From contig BTRK01000002.1 in assembly GCA_036245805.1 (NCBI GenBank), positions 5,390,689 to 5,454,688 of the forward strand: 64,000 bases of DNA, given 5' to 3'. The notes below the pieces were generated by a model. It had not been told where the DNA came from. It searched no databases and saw only the letters and a program-made list of their open reading frames with translations. Positions within the stretch are counted from its first letter, which is position 1; each line of letters opens with the position of its first letter. The position numbers and the translations under genes were made by a program. Source of the stretch: Pristionchus mayeri (taxonomy: Eukaryota > Nematoda > Chromadorea > Rhabditida > Neodiplogasteridae). Below, piece after piece: positions 22,930-34,373 of this stretch.

Positions 22930-25010
22930 TCATCCGGGGGGTTATCGGTGATCATCCGAACTCGTTCTAATTAGGGCTATTCGGAGCAGACAAATTTCGT
23001 AATATGGGGGGGAAGAATTATGATATTCTGCTGCTAATAGCCCAACCTATAATGCAAATGGCACTAGGTAGGATGAGAACTATTATGTGATGTCGACTAT
23101 ATTCAAGGCGGCATGACGTCATAGTTCTCGTCCGACCTGCTAATGCATTCAGCAAACTGCCCGATGGCATCCTGCAACTGCTGCGTTTTCTCTATCTCTC
23201 AATGGACGCGCTCACGGGAGCCCTGATTCCTCTCTCCATATGTCTGAGTGTCGCCGAGCTTCGGGCAACACCGAGACAGATAATTTCGAAATTGAGAAGG
23301 CGAATCCTCAGCCGGAAGGTCGCAGTCTCTAGTTCATGATGTGATTTCTCAACAATCTTATGAACATTAATTGTACATAATTTATTAATTATTTTATAAA
23401 TTTATTTTATAAAATAATTTGTTACTCTATAAAGTACATATTTATACCTGTCGCCTAATATTTTGTAAGCGCAAATATCAAACTTAGTTTATCGTCGAAG
23501 AAAATAAGTGTTCATACGAATATTTATTACGGCACAATTCACAATGTTACGTTACATTGGAAAACGAGACGAACAATGCAAGTGATTATCAACTGTGAGC
23601 AAAGCAGAGCGTCAATGACCACATTCATCTATTTGACCACATTTACACATACAGCGCTCAGTATTCTGCTAATCTCGTTGTTGCTGGAGAGGATCCAGGC
23701 TCCGTCGACGCAAGATATATGCCCCTCATTGACGTGAAATTGTAGAAGGTAGTCGAACATCACCCTACCGATCAATCAATAATTATTAGTAATCCCAATC
23801 TCTCAATTTTCTCCCATTACATTATAAAAATATCGATATAACTTTTCAATAGTTTCTTTGCCGTTCATTAGGCATCGTAATATCGTATTGTGATGATTAA
23901 TTTCCCTGTATGATCCCTAGTTTCCGTTAATTGAATCCCCGCCACGAGCGATAAATATATTATTGTTATTATTATAGTAAAGGAAAGACAGGCATCGCTC
24001 ACAAAGTAATGTTGCGCGCATTCGGTATAATTATGCAATCTGACATCTTGAATATCTGACCAGCTTTAAAACGAATGAAACCAAAATATATTTTCCAATG
24101 ATACCTTTTTTGCGTTGGACTCGAAAAATCGACATTATTTTGAATCGAGATTCTGCTTTGTTTGATTCTTCCTAATACGATGTAGAAAGGAATGTGGAAA
24201 AAGGAACATGCATTGAAAATATATTTCTGATGTGCTCAAGGCACAACTGAGGTACAATATCACGGGTTTCATGTAAGAACGTAGGAGTCTTGTACGAAAG
24301 TAGGTAAACGTAGGGCAAACAAGTAACTTGAAAACGAAGAATTATAGCGACTGGAAGCAGTAAAACCAATTTGTAGACATTGTGAGAGCAATCGATTGCA
24401 TTTTATGAATTCTCGAGTGCACCATATTGAACCGAACTATGACAAAAAAATTTAAATCTTGCAAAGAAGAACCGTCCAGAGAAGTCGAGTTTCTCCTATA
24501 GTACCTCGATATTTCATGGCAAGAGATATGAAAAATGATCAACATAAACATCCTCCTCCCTAAGTGTATGCGTAGAATCCATATTTGAAATAAAAACCAT
24601 TATATTTCACATATGTGATGGTCAAAAAATCGATTTATTAATCCGAAAAAACGGTTTTTCGAGGACATGACCATGAAAACGAAGTCATTTCTGTAGATGT
24701 TGAGACTTTTGTAGAAATCCTCGAATAAAATGCTATAAAAAGTTCGCTACACGATTAAAATTGTGCGATATATGCTTCCTATAGTCGACAGATCAAAAAA
24801 TCTATAATGCAAAAAAACTTTATTTGACCAAACCAAGTGGATAGGCCTTCTTCTAACCTCCAATGATGTCCATAGACCAAGTTTAGTGAAATCGATGACA
24901 TAAAATATTTTCTAGTAGCAAAAGCTGGGCGTTCTCCTACACTTTTACACGAGTTTTTCCCGAGCGCCCTCAATAGATAATTGGTATTGTATTGCTAGAA
25001 TCCACTATTT
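22930..25010. other. Mostly unassigned AT-rich sequence
   Basis: A locally GC-rich patch at about 23100-23330 has an open plus frame (FSKLPDGILQLLRFLYLSMD and onward) with no recognised family or splice sites. A motif at 22913-22960 (GGTTATC with TGATCATCCG) recurs at 27830-27862, suggesting remnants of another repeat. Around 24880-24960 there is similarity to 14585-14635 (CTAGTAGCAAAAGC, CCTACACTTTT). Otherwise nothing is seen. Confidence 0.35.
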
Positions 25011-26105
25011 AACTCTTTAACTATACCACGTGTATCACGAGTCAATGGATGAAAAATTACCCCTCGGGAACATTTTCAAAAAAAATTGTGCCAGATTCGA
25101 CTCATATTATTGTGTTATAATATAATAGGCGTAATATTTTGAAAAATATGGGTCATTGGTCCCAGGGCCGGCTTTTAGGAATTTTCCGGTTTTGCATCCG
25201 GTTATGATGTATTTCAGCTCCCAGATGAGATAGAAAGATGGCAATGGGCTCAAAATGCGTGGGAAATTATTTCCAGAAACTTTTCTGTTTAGTGCAAAGC
25301 GATCTGACAAAAAATAAAAACAGGCCGATCGAAAGACCACTTTTGACATCAAATTAAAAATATTTCCCCTATCAAGGGGTAGAGTGATACAGAATTTTAA
25401 TGCAAATTATGATAGAAGAAGTGTGTATGTATGATATAAAAATATAAAAACCAAAATCGATCTGCCTTCAACTTGGCAATTTTCGTTCAAAGTAGCGATT
25501 ATGCGATGGCGGAATGTTAAGAAAATAATAAGTAGCAAATAATGTGTTCAAATATGCCCCATTCGGCATTATTTGACGTTTTATGAATGGACGTTTTATG
25601 GTGGATTACGTGGAGAAAAAGCGAAATTTTATCGTTTTTGAAAATTCGATTTTTCCATCCGAATTTGCAAGTTTGTAAATTTATAACTCAGGATTTTCGT
25701 TTCTCTGGTCAGGCATTCATAGTAGAAATAATAGTAGTCACCATGATGAATGAATCTTATCATTATTATCTTACCAGTCCTTTCTTCTCCCACGACTGAT
25801 GTGCTCAAACTTGCTAGTGCAGAGTGGGCGATTGGAAACATAGTTCGATTTTGACTGAATGTACATCAACCGGTGTTTTATTTGGCAACCAAAAATAGTT
25901 TTATGAGCTAAATTATCAAAACATATTGAAAGAATATAAATTTCCGCAATTATTCAAATATAGAAAATCCCGAAATCCGAAAAAAATTTTCGTAGAATTT
26001 CAAACAGGTAGTTTTGCAAGTGTAGTTTAATTTAGTCATGCATAAAATAATTTTTCGAGGCCTAATCAAGCACCTGTTGATGTACATTCAGTCAAAATCG
26101 AATTA

Positions 26106-27379
26106 TTGGGGTGTCCGGAAAGTTCGTATATTTTTTTTCTCGATTCCTCTCGATTCCTCTCGATCTATATTTTTATGTAATTACGTCATCCAAATTTTGA
26201 GAAATGTTAAAAGTATTTGTCTGTTTGAGCCTAATTTGACTTGTTCTCGTCCGATCTTCCTCCAGGGTCTCCATTCCTCTCTTCCAGAATGCGGGTTTCT
26301 TCGAGACCGCCCAGTTCACGAAAGCCCTCACAACTTCATCTCGATTCTTGAACTTCTTTCCTTTGCAGAAGTCAGAGAGAGAGCGGAAGCAGTGGTAGTC
26401 GCATGGGGAGAGATCCGGGGAATACGGTGGATGGGGAATCCTTTCGATCTTCAGCTCGTCCATTTTCTTCTGGGTCATCTTCGCTCGATGTGGGCGAGCA
26501 TTGTCCATCAGAAGAAGAATTTTGCCCTGGTTCAGGAGTCTGGGAGGTACTCTGATCGCGACATCTTCCAGTTGTTCAGAGAAGAGGTCGGCATTGATGC
26601 TGGTGCCAGGGGCGAGGATCTCCCAGTAGATGGGACCGAGCACTGAGAAGAAGAAGCAGAGGAGTTCCTTCTTTCCGTACTCTTCCTTCTTCGGGGCGGG
26701 CGTGGGCTTCTCATCTGCATCCACCCATTGCAGTCTCCTCACAGGGTTATCGTACGTGATCCACTTCTCATCTGTAGCGATGATGGAATTGACCCATCGA
26801 AGATTGCATCTACGATGGAGTAATTCCCGACAGACTTGAACACGATTTTTCAGCTGTTCGGGGGAGAGGTCATGGGGAATCACTTGTGGGAGTTTCGGCT
26901 TCTTCCCAGAAGGATATCGGACACCGTTGATCTGGGAGTACCAGTATCCTTCTTCAACTTACGCACACTGGCCACGGGCTTGCGCTTCAGTGTGCGGAGA
27001 ACGAGAGGCTGATCGAGGGAGGGAGGACGTCCAGAGCGGGGTTGATCATCGAGACCAAACTCCCCTTTCTTGAAGCGGGAGAACCACTTATAGCAGAAGG
27101 GTATGGAGGGGGCGTCAGCTCCTTCCGACTGTGCCAGGGCAGAGTGGGCCTCCTTCACGGATCGGCCAAGACGGTAGTAATGAAGTAAAACTGCTCGGAG
27201 GTAGAGATGGGAGTCCATCACAAGAATCAATGTAGCAACTAGGAGACTGATTAAATCATCTCACTACTCAACATCAGAATGATGCAATACATTGTTGACA
27301 AACAGATTGCGCAATCACTGCGTTTGATCGCGAACTGACTTTTTTCCGAAGCATTATACGAACTTTCCGGACACCCCAA
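26106..27379 (-). mobile_element. Full-length mariner family 1, copy B
   Basis: Ends TTGGGGTGTCCGGAAAGTTC, TA duplicated at 26104-26105 and 27380-27381, length 1,274 bp. It is inserted in the arm of the foldback element 25010-27610. About 100 bp next to the left end (roughly 26140-26265) does not match copy A and contains a doubled CTCGATTCCT, so the C-terminal codons were replaced, perhaps by interrupted gap repair. Confidence 0.93.
26173..27230 (-). pseudogene. Mariner DD34D transposase, one frameshift, altered C terminus
   Basis: The N-terminal part (26880-27230) reads YLRAVLLHYYRLG, FCYKWFSRFKKGEFGLDD and RSGRPPSL, the DNA-binding region. The C-terminal part (26173-26883) keeps all three catalytic Asp: ATDEKWITYDN, MDNARPHRA and SPCDYHCF, with 34 residues between the last two. 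A single frameshift near 26905, before KKPKLPQVIPHDL, separates the halves. The normal end after KRGMETL is replaced by about 30 unrelated residues. It is the least damaged transposase in the window but still not translatable as one protein. Confidence 0.88.
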
Positions 27380-28449
27380 TATGTTTCCAATCGCTCTACG
27401 TACAAAATGAGTACTATTATCGTCTCCAGCGCCATTGAGAACCCCAAATCACTCAAAATTGGAAAATCGGATTTTTTTGCTGTGCCGGGCTCTGATCGAT
27501 TCTTCGGCAAACGCACTCATATGAGTCGAATCTGGCACAATTTTTTTGAAAATGTTCCCGCACTCCTCCACTGGCTCGTGATACACGTGATACATAGAGA
27601 AAATAAAAGTGTCTCACATGAACGACTTTTTGCTACAACAACTATTTGCGCCATAATCCTGAATTAGTCCAGCGTTTTCGACATATGGTCCCTCAACGTC
27701 CATGGAAGGAATTGAGCTTCCGCAACTGCTTGTATCTAAACAATTTAATAGAGCGAAACATTGGAAGAACATCGTAGGTTGATAAATAAAGACTTTACAA
27801 TATTGGATCATGAAGCAAAATGTCTACTGTAGGGTACTTTTCGGTTATCAGTGATCATTCGGAAAAATATGTGTAAAATAAAATATTAAAGGAACCTGGG
27901 AATTTCGAAATATCCATCTTCAAGCATCGTGCAGCCCTAACGTAGTAGCTGGTGATGTTCAAGTTTTGCGAAAATAACATGCACAAAAAATATGATATTT
28001 GTCAACATTCAGTGTTTTCATATCCTTAGGCAAGTTACGAAATAGCAAGTAGTTCAACAATTCGAGAACTTCTTTACAATTGCTATAATTACTCCCATTT
28101 GCTTTTAAATAGGCCACAATGACAGTATGTGCCTGATATCACATAAACTAGTATGAAATTGTTCTTCGCAAAGAGCATTGATTGCGCTAAAAATAACATT
28201 ACATTTAACACACCTCCAGTCGGAGTCTGCGCCAAGAAGATAAATGATCCAAGCTTATCATCCCACAGAATGTACTTGCCGCCCTCAACTCGATGGGTGT
28301 TGTCCGGGAGATATATACTGAAATTGTTCGGTGTTAGATATATCGTACGTGATGGAAATTTAGGAACGTATACCGTGCAATTTCCAAAAATATCACGTTT
28401 CGTGGATTATGGTGAATTTTCATTTTTACGACTTTTGCTTTTTTGCATT

Positions 28450-30274
28450 CATTTTTTAATATACGGTAAGTCATGGGACACTTTTTGAATTTGTTGTATC
28501 TTTTTGCCCAGGAAATGCATCATTCTGGCACTGAGGTATGATGTATCAAATCCATCGGAGATTATGATCATGGTATTATGGTATAACGTCATCGCATAAT
28601 TATTGCGTAGTGATGACGCAATCAATCCGAACTTTTTCAAGACTGCATTATTCTTACATACATTTTTTCCTGCTCGCCATACTTTCTATGATTGGAGATA
28701 TGACTGAGGCCTACCCAGAATAAATTTTTGAAGGTGCTGCTCGGTCGCACATTTGCTGCAGCGAAGCTGCAAAAACAGGATCTGAAATTCAGAACTCGGC
28801 TTCTAGAGTAGCTAGAAAACCGTTCATAGCATCTAAATGATCGCCTTCATGAGTACACATGATCCTGAGAATATGAATCCGATATCTCATAATTTGCCCT
28901 GAGGGCATGAAAAAATCACTTTTTTGCATGACCTTTTTTGGACATCCATAACTTTATGGAAAAGTTTACTAAAAATCTGCTTTTTATCTGGTAATGTTCA
29001 AAATGTTTTGAAGAACCGTATTCCAACTTTTTAGAGCGTTTGGATATCTTTCCAGCCCGCGGCGTGCATTTTTCGGAGGTATACTAGGGTCGGGAAACAC
29101 CTTGTTTACCCCTCTGGGCGAGAGAGTGCAGACGACGAGACATTTTGAACATTACCAGATAAAAATTAGATTTTTAGTAAATTTTTCCGTAAAGTTATGG
29201 ATGCCCAAAAAATAGTCATGCAAAACAGTGATTTTTTCAAATTATGAGATATCGGATTCATATTCTCAGGATCATATGTACTCAAGATGGCGATCATGCT
29301 TTGAACGGGTTTCAGCAACTGTGCGACCGAGCAGCGCCTTCAAAAATTTATACTCGGTAGGCCTCAGTCATATCTCCAATCATAGAAAGTGTAGAAGGAA
29401 GGGGTTTTTCCGCTAGAATAACCCCAATTAATTAATAATTACTCCCAATAAGCATTACAATATTTAATTCGTACGTTAAATAATAAGTATGACACGTTTG
29501 TCCCTTCCGTTGAACAAACCTACCGTAATCGTTGCCCCGTCTCGTTGCCCGAGTGTCATTGTTTCTTACCGCGATTGTTAGCGTACGGTACTGCGTTGCA
29601 CCGCAGCATTTGCAATTCTTGTTTATTTCACTTCCTCTCCCGGTCGTCGTCGGAGGATGTTGTGTTATGCTGCTCTCTTTTTATAAATTATTATTATTAT
29701 CTTTTCTCGTATTCAAGGGGCCTTTGCAATGGGATTTCAAGGGTTTATTCACGTAGTCGTTTGGTGCGTTTCTACGTTAACCTCTTTGTTTTCTCTCTGC
29801 ACTTTCTCCTTGTTTCTTCGCCTTTCCTGATTACTTTGCCTTGTCTTCAAGTCAGTCACAGAGTGAAGGGATATTTCTCTGTGCCGGAGGGATACTCCGT
29901 TGACGAAATCGTGCAACCGGGATACGGGAGCGCGTCAGGCGGATAGCCTGTTGAAGTCGATCACCTCGCTGGTTGCGGGCAGCATTTCATTGGGTCGGCG
30001 GAAGCCTATCTTCAATTGGGGAATTGCTGTCCAAAACTTGCGTTGTGAACGAAATCTGTCGAGGCTAACCTCTTGTTCTCTCGAGTGGGATACACTCTGG
30101 GGAGGGAATAGGAGTGCTTAGTCTTAACAAAAGTATGGCGAGCAGGAAAAAAATCTATGTAAGAATAATGCAGTTTTGAAAAAGTTCAGATTGATTGCGT
30201 CATCAAACAATTATGCGATGACGTCATACCATAATACCATGATCATAATCTCCGATGGATTTGGTACATCATAC
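28450..30274. mobile_element. Foldback element F1, copy 1 (right end truncated)
   Basis: Matches the complete copy at 48107-49643 along both arms: CACTTTTTGAATTTGTTGTA at the left, GAGATATGAC(T/C)GAGGC internally, and ACGTCATACCATAATACCAT at the right. The left terminus is diverged (ACGGTAAGTCATGGGACAC). The right end stops abruptly at about 30274. The central region lacks about 110 bp present in the complete copy. A 740-bp solo LTR interrupts the right arm. Confidence 0.85.
29390..30129. mobile_element. 740-bp solo LTR
   Basis: Starts TGTAGAAGG, ends TCTTAACA, and is flanked by the 4-bp duplication AAAG (29386-29389 and 30130-30133). The empty site is seen in the paired foldback at 48107-49643, where ATAGAAAGTATGGC is continuous. 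TG...CA ends, a 4-bp duplication and no coding region fit a solo LTR, most likely of a Ty3/gypsy-type element, left by recombination between two LTRs. A TTTATAAAT stretch near 29680 could be its promoter. Strand is not determined. Confidence 0.85.
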
Positions 30275-30689
30275 AATCTCCACCCGCCGTCTTCTTGACC
30301 CACTCATTATGCGTCTGGATACACACAAATTTCTGCGAAATTGCCTGACCAAGAAGCATGCATTCGCCCTTGGGGAGCATATAGGCCAAACACTGGAATA
30401 TTAACACAACATTGGTTTGAAAAATGCAAATTATTCGTAATTCAATACCTCTTTCCTCTCAGCACATATGATCTGTATTCGTCTACTACTGCTGGACGGC
30501 CAACAGTTGCCCTCTTGACTCCAGATGACTCGTGGCGAAAACATATCGCAACGGTCTAAACGTAAACATTATGAATGGTATTAATTGTCGCGTTTACCTC
30601 GTCCAGCAATAAGGCGAAGAGTAGAAGATATGGGAACATTCCCATCGGCTTGGCGCTACTTAGGGTTGAGCTTGAGTTTTTGACTTGTC

Positions 30690-31040
30690 TACGTTAATTG
30701 TTAGGCTATGGCTGTGGCAGTGGATCAGTGGACAAGGTGGGAAGTCGCGGTCTTTCCAAAAAAAAGGAGAAGAGAAGGGAGGAGTATGGGAAAGACAAAA
30801 ATTATGACTACGCGTCTACGACTGTACGAGTACGTCTCCATAGATACGGAGACACGTCTCTCGACGAAAAAATGAAAAGACCGAAAGAAAAAAATCGAAA
30901 TGTAACCGTGAAGATAGAAATTTCAAGAATGTTCGATGAACAGACTGGTGCTCTGAAAAAGAAGGCGAAAATTTGGCAAAAAAACAACAATACAAATTGA
31001 AATGTATGTGGTTTATTCTACTTGCATATACACAATAAAA
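30690..31040 (+). CDS. Possible last exon, highly charged product
   Basis: An acceptor-like TTGTTAG at about 30696-30702 is followed by a frame open to a stop just before 31000. The product is Lys/Arg/Glu-rich (KRPKEKNRNVTVKIEISRMF, LKKKAKIWQK). A polyadenylation signal AATAAA follows at about 31035. No domain recognised, and upstream exons were not found. Confidence 0.3.
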
Positions 31041-31345
31041 TATGCATCAATGAGGTAGAAACAATAAATTGTTTGATGTATTCTTATACATAAATTGGCA
31101 TACATTGGGAGGTGGCCCGAAATGGTGCCTACGCACTTGCAGAGATGCTTCCGTGGTGACAGGTGCTGGCTGTGCAGCTCTGACAGTGAATTCTGAAAAA
31201 TACACTACCAAGTTGAAGAAATTGTAAAATACACCGACCCCGAATCAGTTATCCCGCCTCTCTCAGCCTCGAGAAGCATTTGCGCGCCCATGTCGTATCT
31301 TAAAACGTCATTGATTAACCGCTATTGCAGCTTGATAGACTGTTT

Positions 31346-31546
31346 TCAGTTGTAAATAAGCAAAATATTGGCGATAAGGAATAACGAATAGATAGTAATG
31401 TCCAATAGTAACCGCATAGATGCCTTCACTGCCCACGTGGATCGCGCCAGTTTCTGGGTATGTGTATCTGCCAGCACCTTCCTCTGCCCTTCACACCTCT
31501 CTTTGATCTGTGGAAGGACTTTGGAAGATATCGATAACATCTGACA
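31346..31546 (-). CDS. Possible last exon of a tail-anchored membrane protein
   Basis: On the minus strand an acceptor (TTGTCAG) is followed at once by an open frame of 64 codons to a stop at 31346. It is mostly charged and helical (VLPQIKERCEGQRKVL) and ends in one hydrophobic segment, LLLDITIYSLFLIANILLIY, at the C terminus, as in tail-anchored proteins. No upstream exon was linked. The ATG right after the acceptor could also be a trans-spliced start, making this a complete 64-residue protein. Confidence 0.4.
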   Translation of the reverse strand, partial: CQMLSISSKVLPQIKERCEGQRKVLADTHTQKLARSTWAVKASMRLLLDITIYSLFLIANILLIYN

Positions 31547-31917
31547 ACAGAGAAAGGAATATGAATCTTGACGAAATTAATGGAGGAATTTAATGTGCAC
31601 CCAATGTCAAATAATAAATGCTATCGGAAGTAGAATAGTCCCTCCTTCCTATGCCCCTGAATCGGTTCCACCCCGTGCCAAGCACTCCGCCTGGTACCAT
31701 AATGTGTTCATACACTCTCTCACCAGTTAAAAAGATAGAGTGAGAGAAATTTATGAGTATGCGGCCCCCATGTGATTCTGCTAATTCGCTAAAAATTGCG
31801 CCAATGTGATAAAGCCTTCAAGATAATTGCAATTGCACAACGGACAAAATTACTTCAACTCAATAAAAGTGCAAAAAGGACATGAGAACAGGGATTGGTT
31901 TAACCGCTCGCATGTCT

Positions 31918-31990
31918 GCTTCCGTAGCGCACTAGGCAGCGCGTCAGTCTCATAATCTGAAGATCGTGAGTTCTAGCCTCACCGGGAGCA
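31918..31990 (+). tRNA. Elongator tRNA-Met (anticodon CAT)
   Basis: 73 nt fold as a cloverleaf: acceptor stem GCTTCCG with CGGGAGC, D arm GCGC...GCGC, anticodon arm TCAGT-CTCATAA-TCTGA with anticodon CAT, T arm GTGAG-TTCTAGC-CTCAC, discriminator A. A TTTT terminator follows within 10 bases. The T loop has TTCTA where TTCRA is expected, a change at an otherwise conserved purine of the B box, so transcription may be weak. No CCA is encoded, as expected for a eukaryote. Confidence 0.85.
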
Positions 31991-32649
31991 AGTGTTTTGC
32001 TTAAAAATGTTGATCATTGTTATTCCCATTGCATGATATTTTATGGCCAACCGTCACATTGAAGGATTGATGATCAATCATTGTTCCACCAATTCTGCAA
32101 CATAATTCCAAATTGTATGTACGCCTAGCCCACAATAAGAACGACGATTATTTCGAATTCACGTGAATAAAGGCGTTGTTGTTTCGGTATTCACTCATAA
32201 TCGGAAATAAGCTTGCTGTCAACGCCCCTTCCCATAGAAACAAACTTCGATGTCAATGCGACACTATCTTCTAATCCATCCCTATCTTTAACTGTCAGCT
32301 TCTAAATATAGCACGAGACCATGCGTGACTAGCCATTGACGTAAGCGGATCAGTACCTATGATAGTAGCCTCGTGATCAGGGAGTGTCGTATTTTAGCAT
32401 AGCTTGTCGATCAGCTAAAGGCCACGTAGACTTGCCGAATGCATGTTTACTGACTATTGTCGACTCAACAAATAACGCAACAATCACTTCACATTTTGAG
32501 TTATTTTTATCCCACTTCACCTTTTGATTTATTTTTTATGCAACATGCAACAAAAATAATTGATGAATCTTTGATCATTTGCTGAAAATCTCCCACTGTA
32601 CTGTGATAATCCTGTTCAATCCGCCCTTGTTTTGCAAGTCCTCTTATTG

Positions 32650-32742
32650 GAGCAATCGTCTGACTCTCTTCAGGTTGCACGCTCTGTCGTCTCTCTGGGC
32701 GTCGAGAGAGCGTGCAAACTGAAGAGAGTCAGACGATTGCTC
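32650..32742. mobile_element. Palindromic MITE, subfamily P1
   Basis: 93 bp, ends GAGCAATCGTCTGACTCTC and exact complement, centre GCGTCGAGAGAGCG. Flanked by a perfect 8-bp duplication TCTTATTG (32642-32649 and 32743-32750). Same length as the 16651 copy. Confidence 0.92.
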
Positions 32743-34373
32743 TCTTATTGCCTCCCTCCGTTTGTTCCATCGTTACTAATACACTTCGTCATTTCAACTT
32801 TTCGCATACGGCATTTTTGAAATTATCTGTTAGCCTCTGATTCAATTGTCATCCTGTTGTAATCTTCCAAGAATTATCAATTGAGTGACTGATCCTTTTA
32901 TCTCCATCATGCATCCGAAAGATCACAAGTGGTCAGAGGAAAGAAAAAAGAAGCACGTTGCGTATACACTGCAGATAATAGCACACTATTTTGACCACAG
33001 CCTGTAGTAACTCGCATACATTTTGATTTGGATGCAGGCTCATGGTGTATGTGCTCGTGGTGTAATTATTTCGTCAAGCATTTTCTCAAAATATTGCCTC
33101 TCAAATTTTCGTGTATGGTGGTTAGCTATGGAAACCTGTGACTGCATATATCCTTATCAATTCTGGAAACGATCATCAAAAATTAATTATCACTTTCAGT
33201 TAGAAATATGAATAGGATCAAGTATAGTCCTTTAGATTACTACTACGCACGGTTAGCAACACCTTTCTACACATCAAAGCATTACTCAGCATTACCAATG
33301 CGTCCTTCGCAAGAGTCTCCAGTATGCCATTTCTATATACTACGAGGTGGCAACGGATTACACGAATTCTGATTCCTTGGGTGTTAGAACCAGATGTCTC
33401 CGCATCCTTGGCAATTTGTTGAACAAGTGACGGCACCCCTCCTATTCCCATATACTAAGATATTGTTGTCTATCCCGGTTAAGTATTTTCGCCACAAGTA
33501 AACAATGTTTCCGTTTGAACCTTATTCGAAATTCGTCGGTTGTGGTCCCCGTTCGATCTGGGCGTTGACTTATGCAACAAGAGCCAGTCACTTCTCTCAT
33601 GATTCTTTTTTTTGGTCTGGTCCCAAATTTGTTGTTGACACGCAGAAGGGTTTATTCAAATTAAGTGTACGCATTTTATTTCAGTACAATTCTCGAATTA
33701 GCATCCACAGTGTGGTTTCTACTCTTTTTGATGTTGAGAGGGTTTAGTCCAATCGGATTAGGCCGATTCCTAGTAGGTGCAGGATCATAACTCCTCCCAA
33801 CCCCTATCATTCAATCACTTTCACTTCGTCTCGCGGCCAGTATTATTTTGCTCCTTGATGTGGAAAAGAAATCGTGAGCCTTCGGCCATAATCCGAAGCT
33901 TACGCGTAATCTTTGCATGACGGGTTGTGTAAGGAGAGGGTGGGAACTGATGGGAGCGCAGTTGATATCAAAGCCTGCCTCCCTCTAATCGTCCGTGACG
34001 ATCACCCTTTACGCTCTCGCACAAATTGTCTCAACAGGATTTGGCATTTGTCTTATGTCTGAAATTTATCGTTCTTTTGGAGGCGTGAGTAGATGTCCTC
34101 TACTGGCGCCAATTTACCATGTCACGACTAACCTTTTTGCACTCATGAGTAAGTGACAGGCCACACCCTAATGGGTTTTTATTTGATAGGACCCGGTCAG
34201 TATAATGACCAATCTCGAGTCATGGTCAAGTGGAGGTTCAATTCTCTAACTCACATTACGATTTGTTCTCGCCATCCTTTCCCAGTTTTTGATTCTGATT
34301 TTGATCCTTTTCTTTTAGACTTGCCCTTATTTTTGAAATGGATAAATGAAAAAAATTCAGAAACACTTCAGCC

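Larger units (their letters stand above)
25010..27610. mobile_element. Large foldback element, interrupted by mariner B
   Basis: The left arm begins near 25030 (CACGTGTATCACGAG, CTCGGGAACATTTTC). Its complement ends near 27600 on the right. A second pair of arms, around GCGATTGGAAACAT and GACTGAATGTACATCAAC at 25828-25870, recurs inverted at 26077-26105 and continues at 27382-27398, that is, on both sides of the mariner. Removing the mariner restores one continuous palindrome. The right arm is shorter than the left. The outer arms are related to those of the 59918-61834 foldback. Confidence 0.8.
28214..30555 (-). pseudogene. Cys-containing protein gene fragment, broken by nested transposons
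   Basis: Minus-strand exons are 30555-30449 (CDMFSPRVIWSQEGNCW to CAERKE, donor GTATTG), 30392 to about 30275 (CLAYMLPKGECMLLG to NEWVKKTAGGD, phase 0 with the previous exon), and 28317-28214 (YLPDNTHRVEGGKYILWDD, FIFLAQTPTGG, donor GTGTGT). The regular Cys spacing (CLAYMLPKGECMLL) is vaguely like nematode PAN/CW extracellular modules, but I would not assign it. Between the second and third exons lies a 1.8-kb foldback carrying a solo LTR. The second exon runs directly into the truncated end of the foldback, so its original end is lost or the splice site is now supplied by the element. No start or stop was found. Confidence 0.45.

Noticed and set aside
31700..31765. Possible further palindromic MITE (ACACTCTCTCACC with GAGTGAGAG)
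   Set aside because: The arms are short and diverged, and no octamer duplication is seen.
33023..33451. Open frames in the upstream part of tandem unit 1 (and matching places in units 2 and 3)
   Set aside because: The frames are not conserved between the three units, although the DNA is, so they are not coding.
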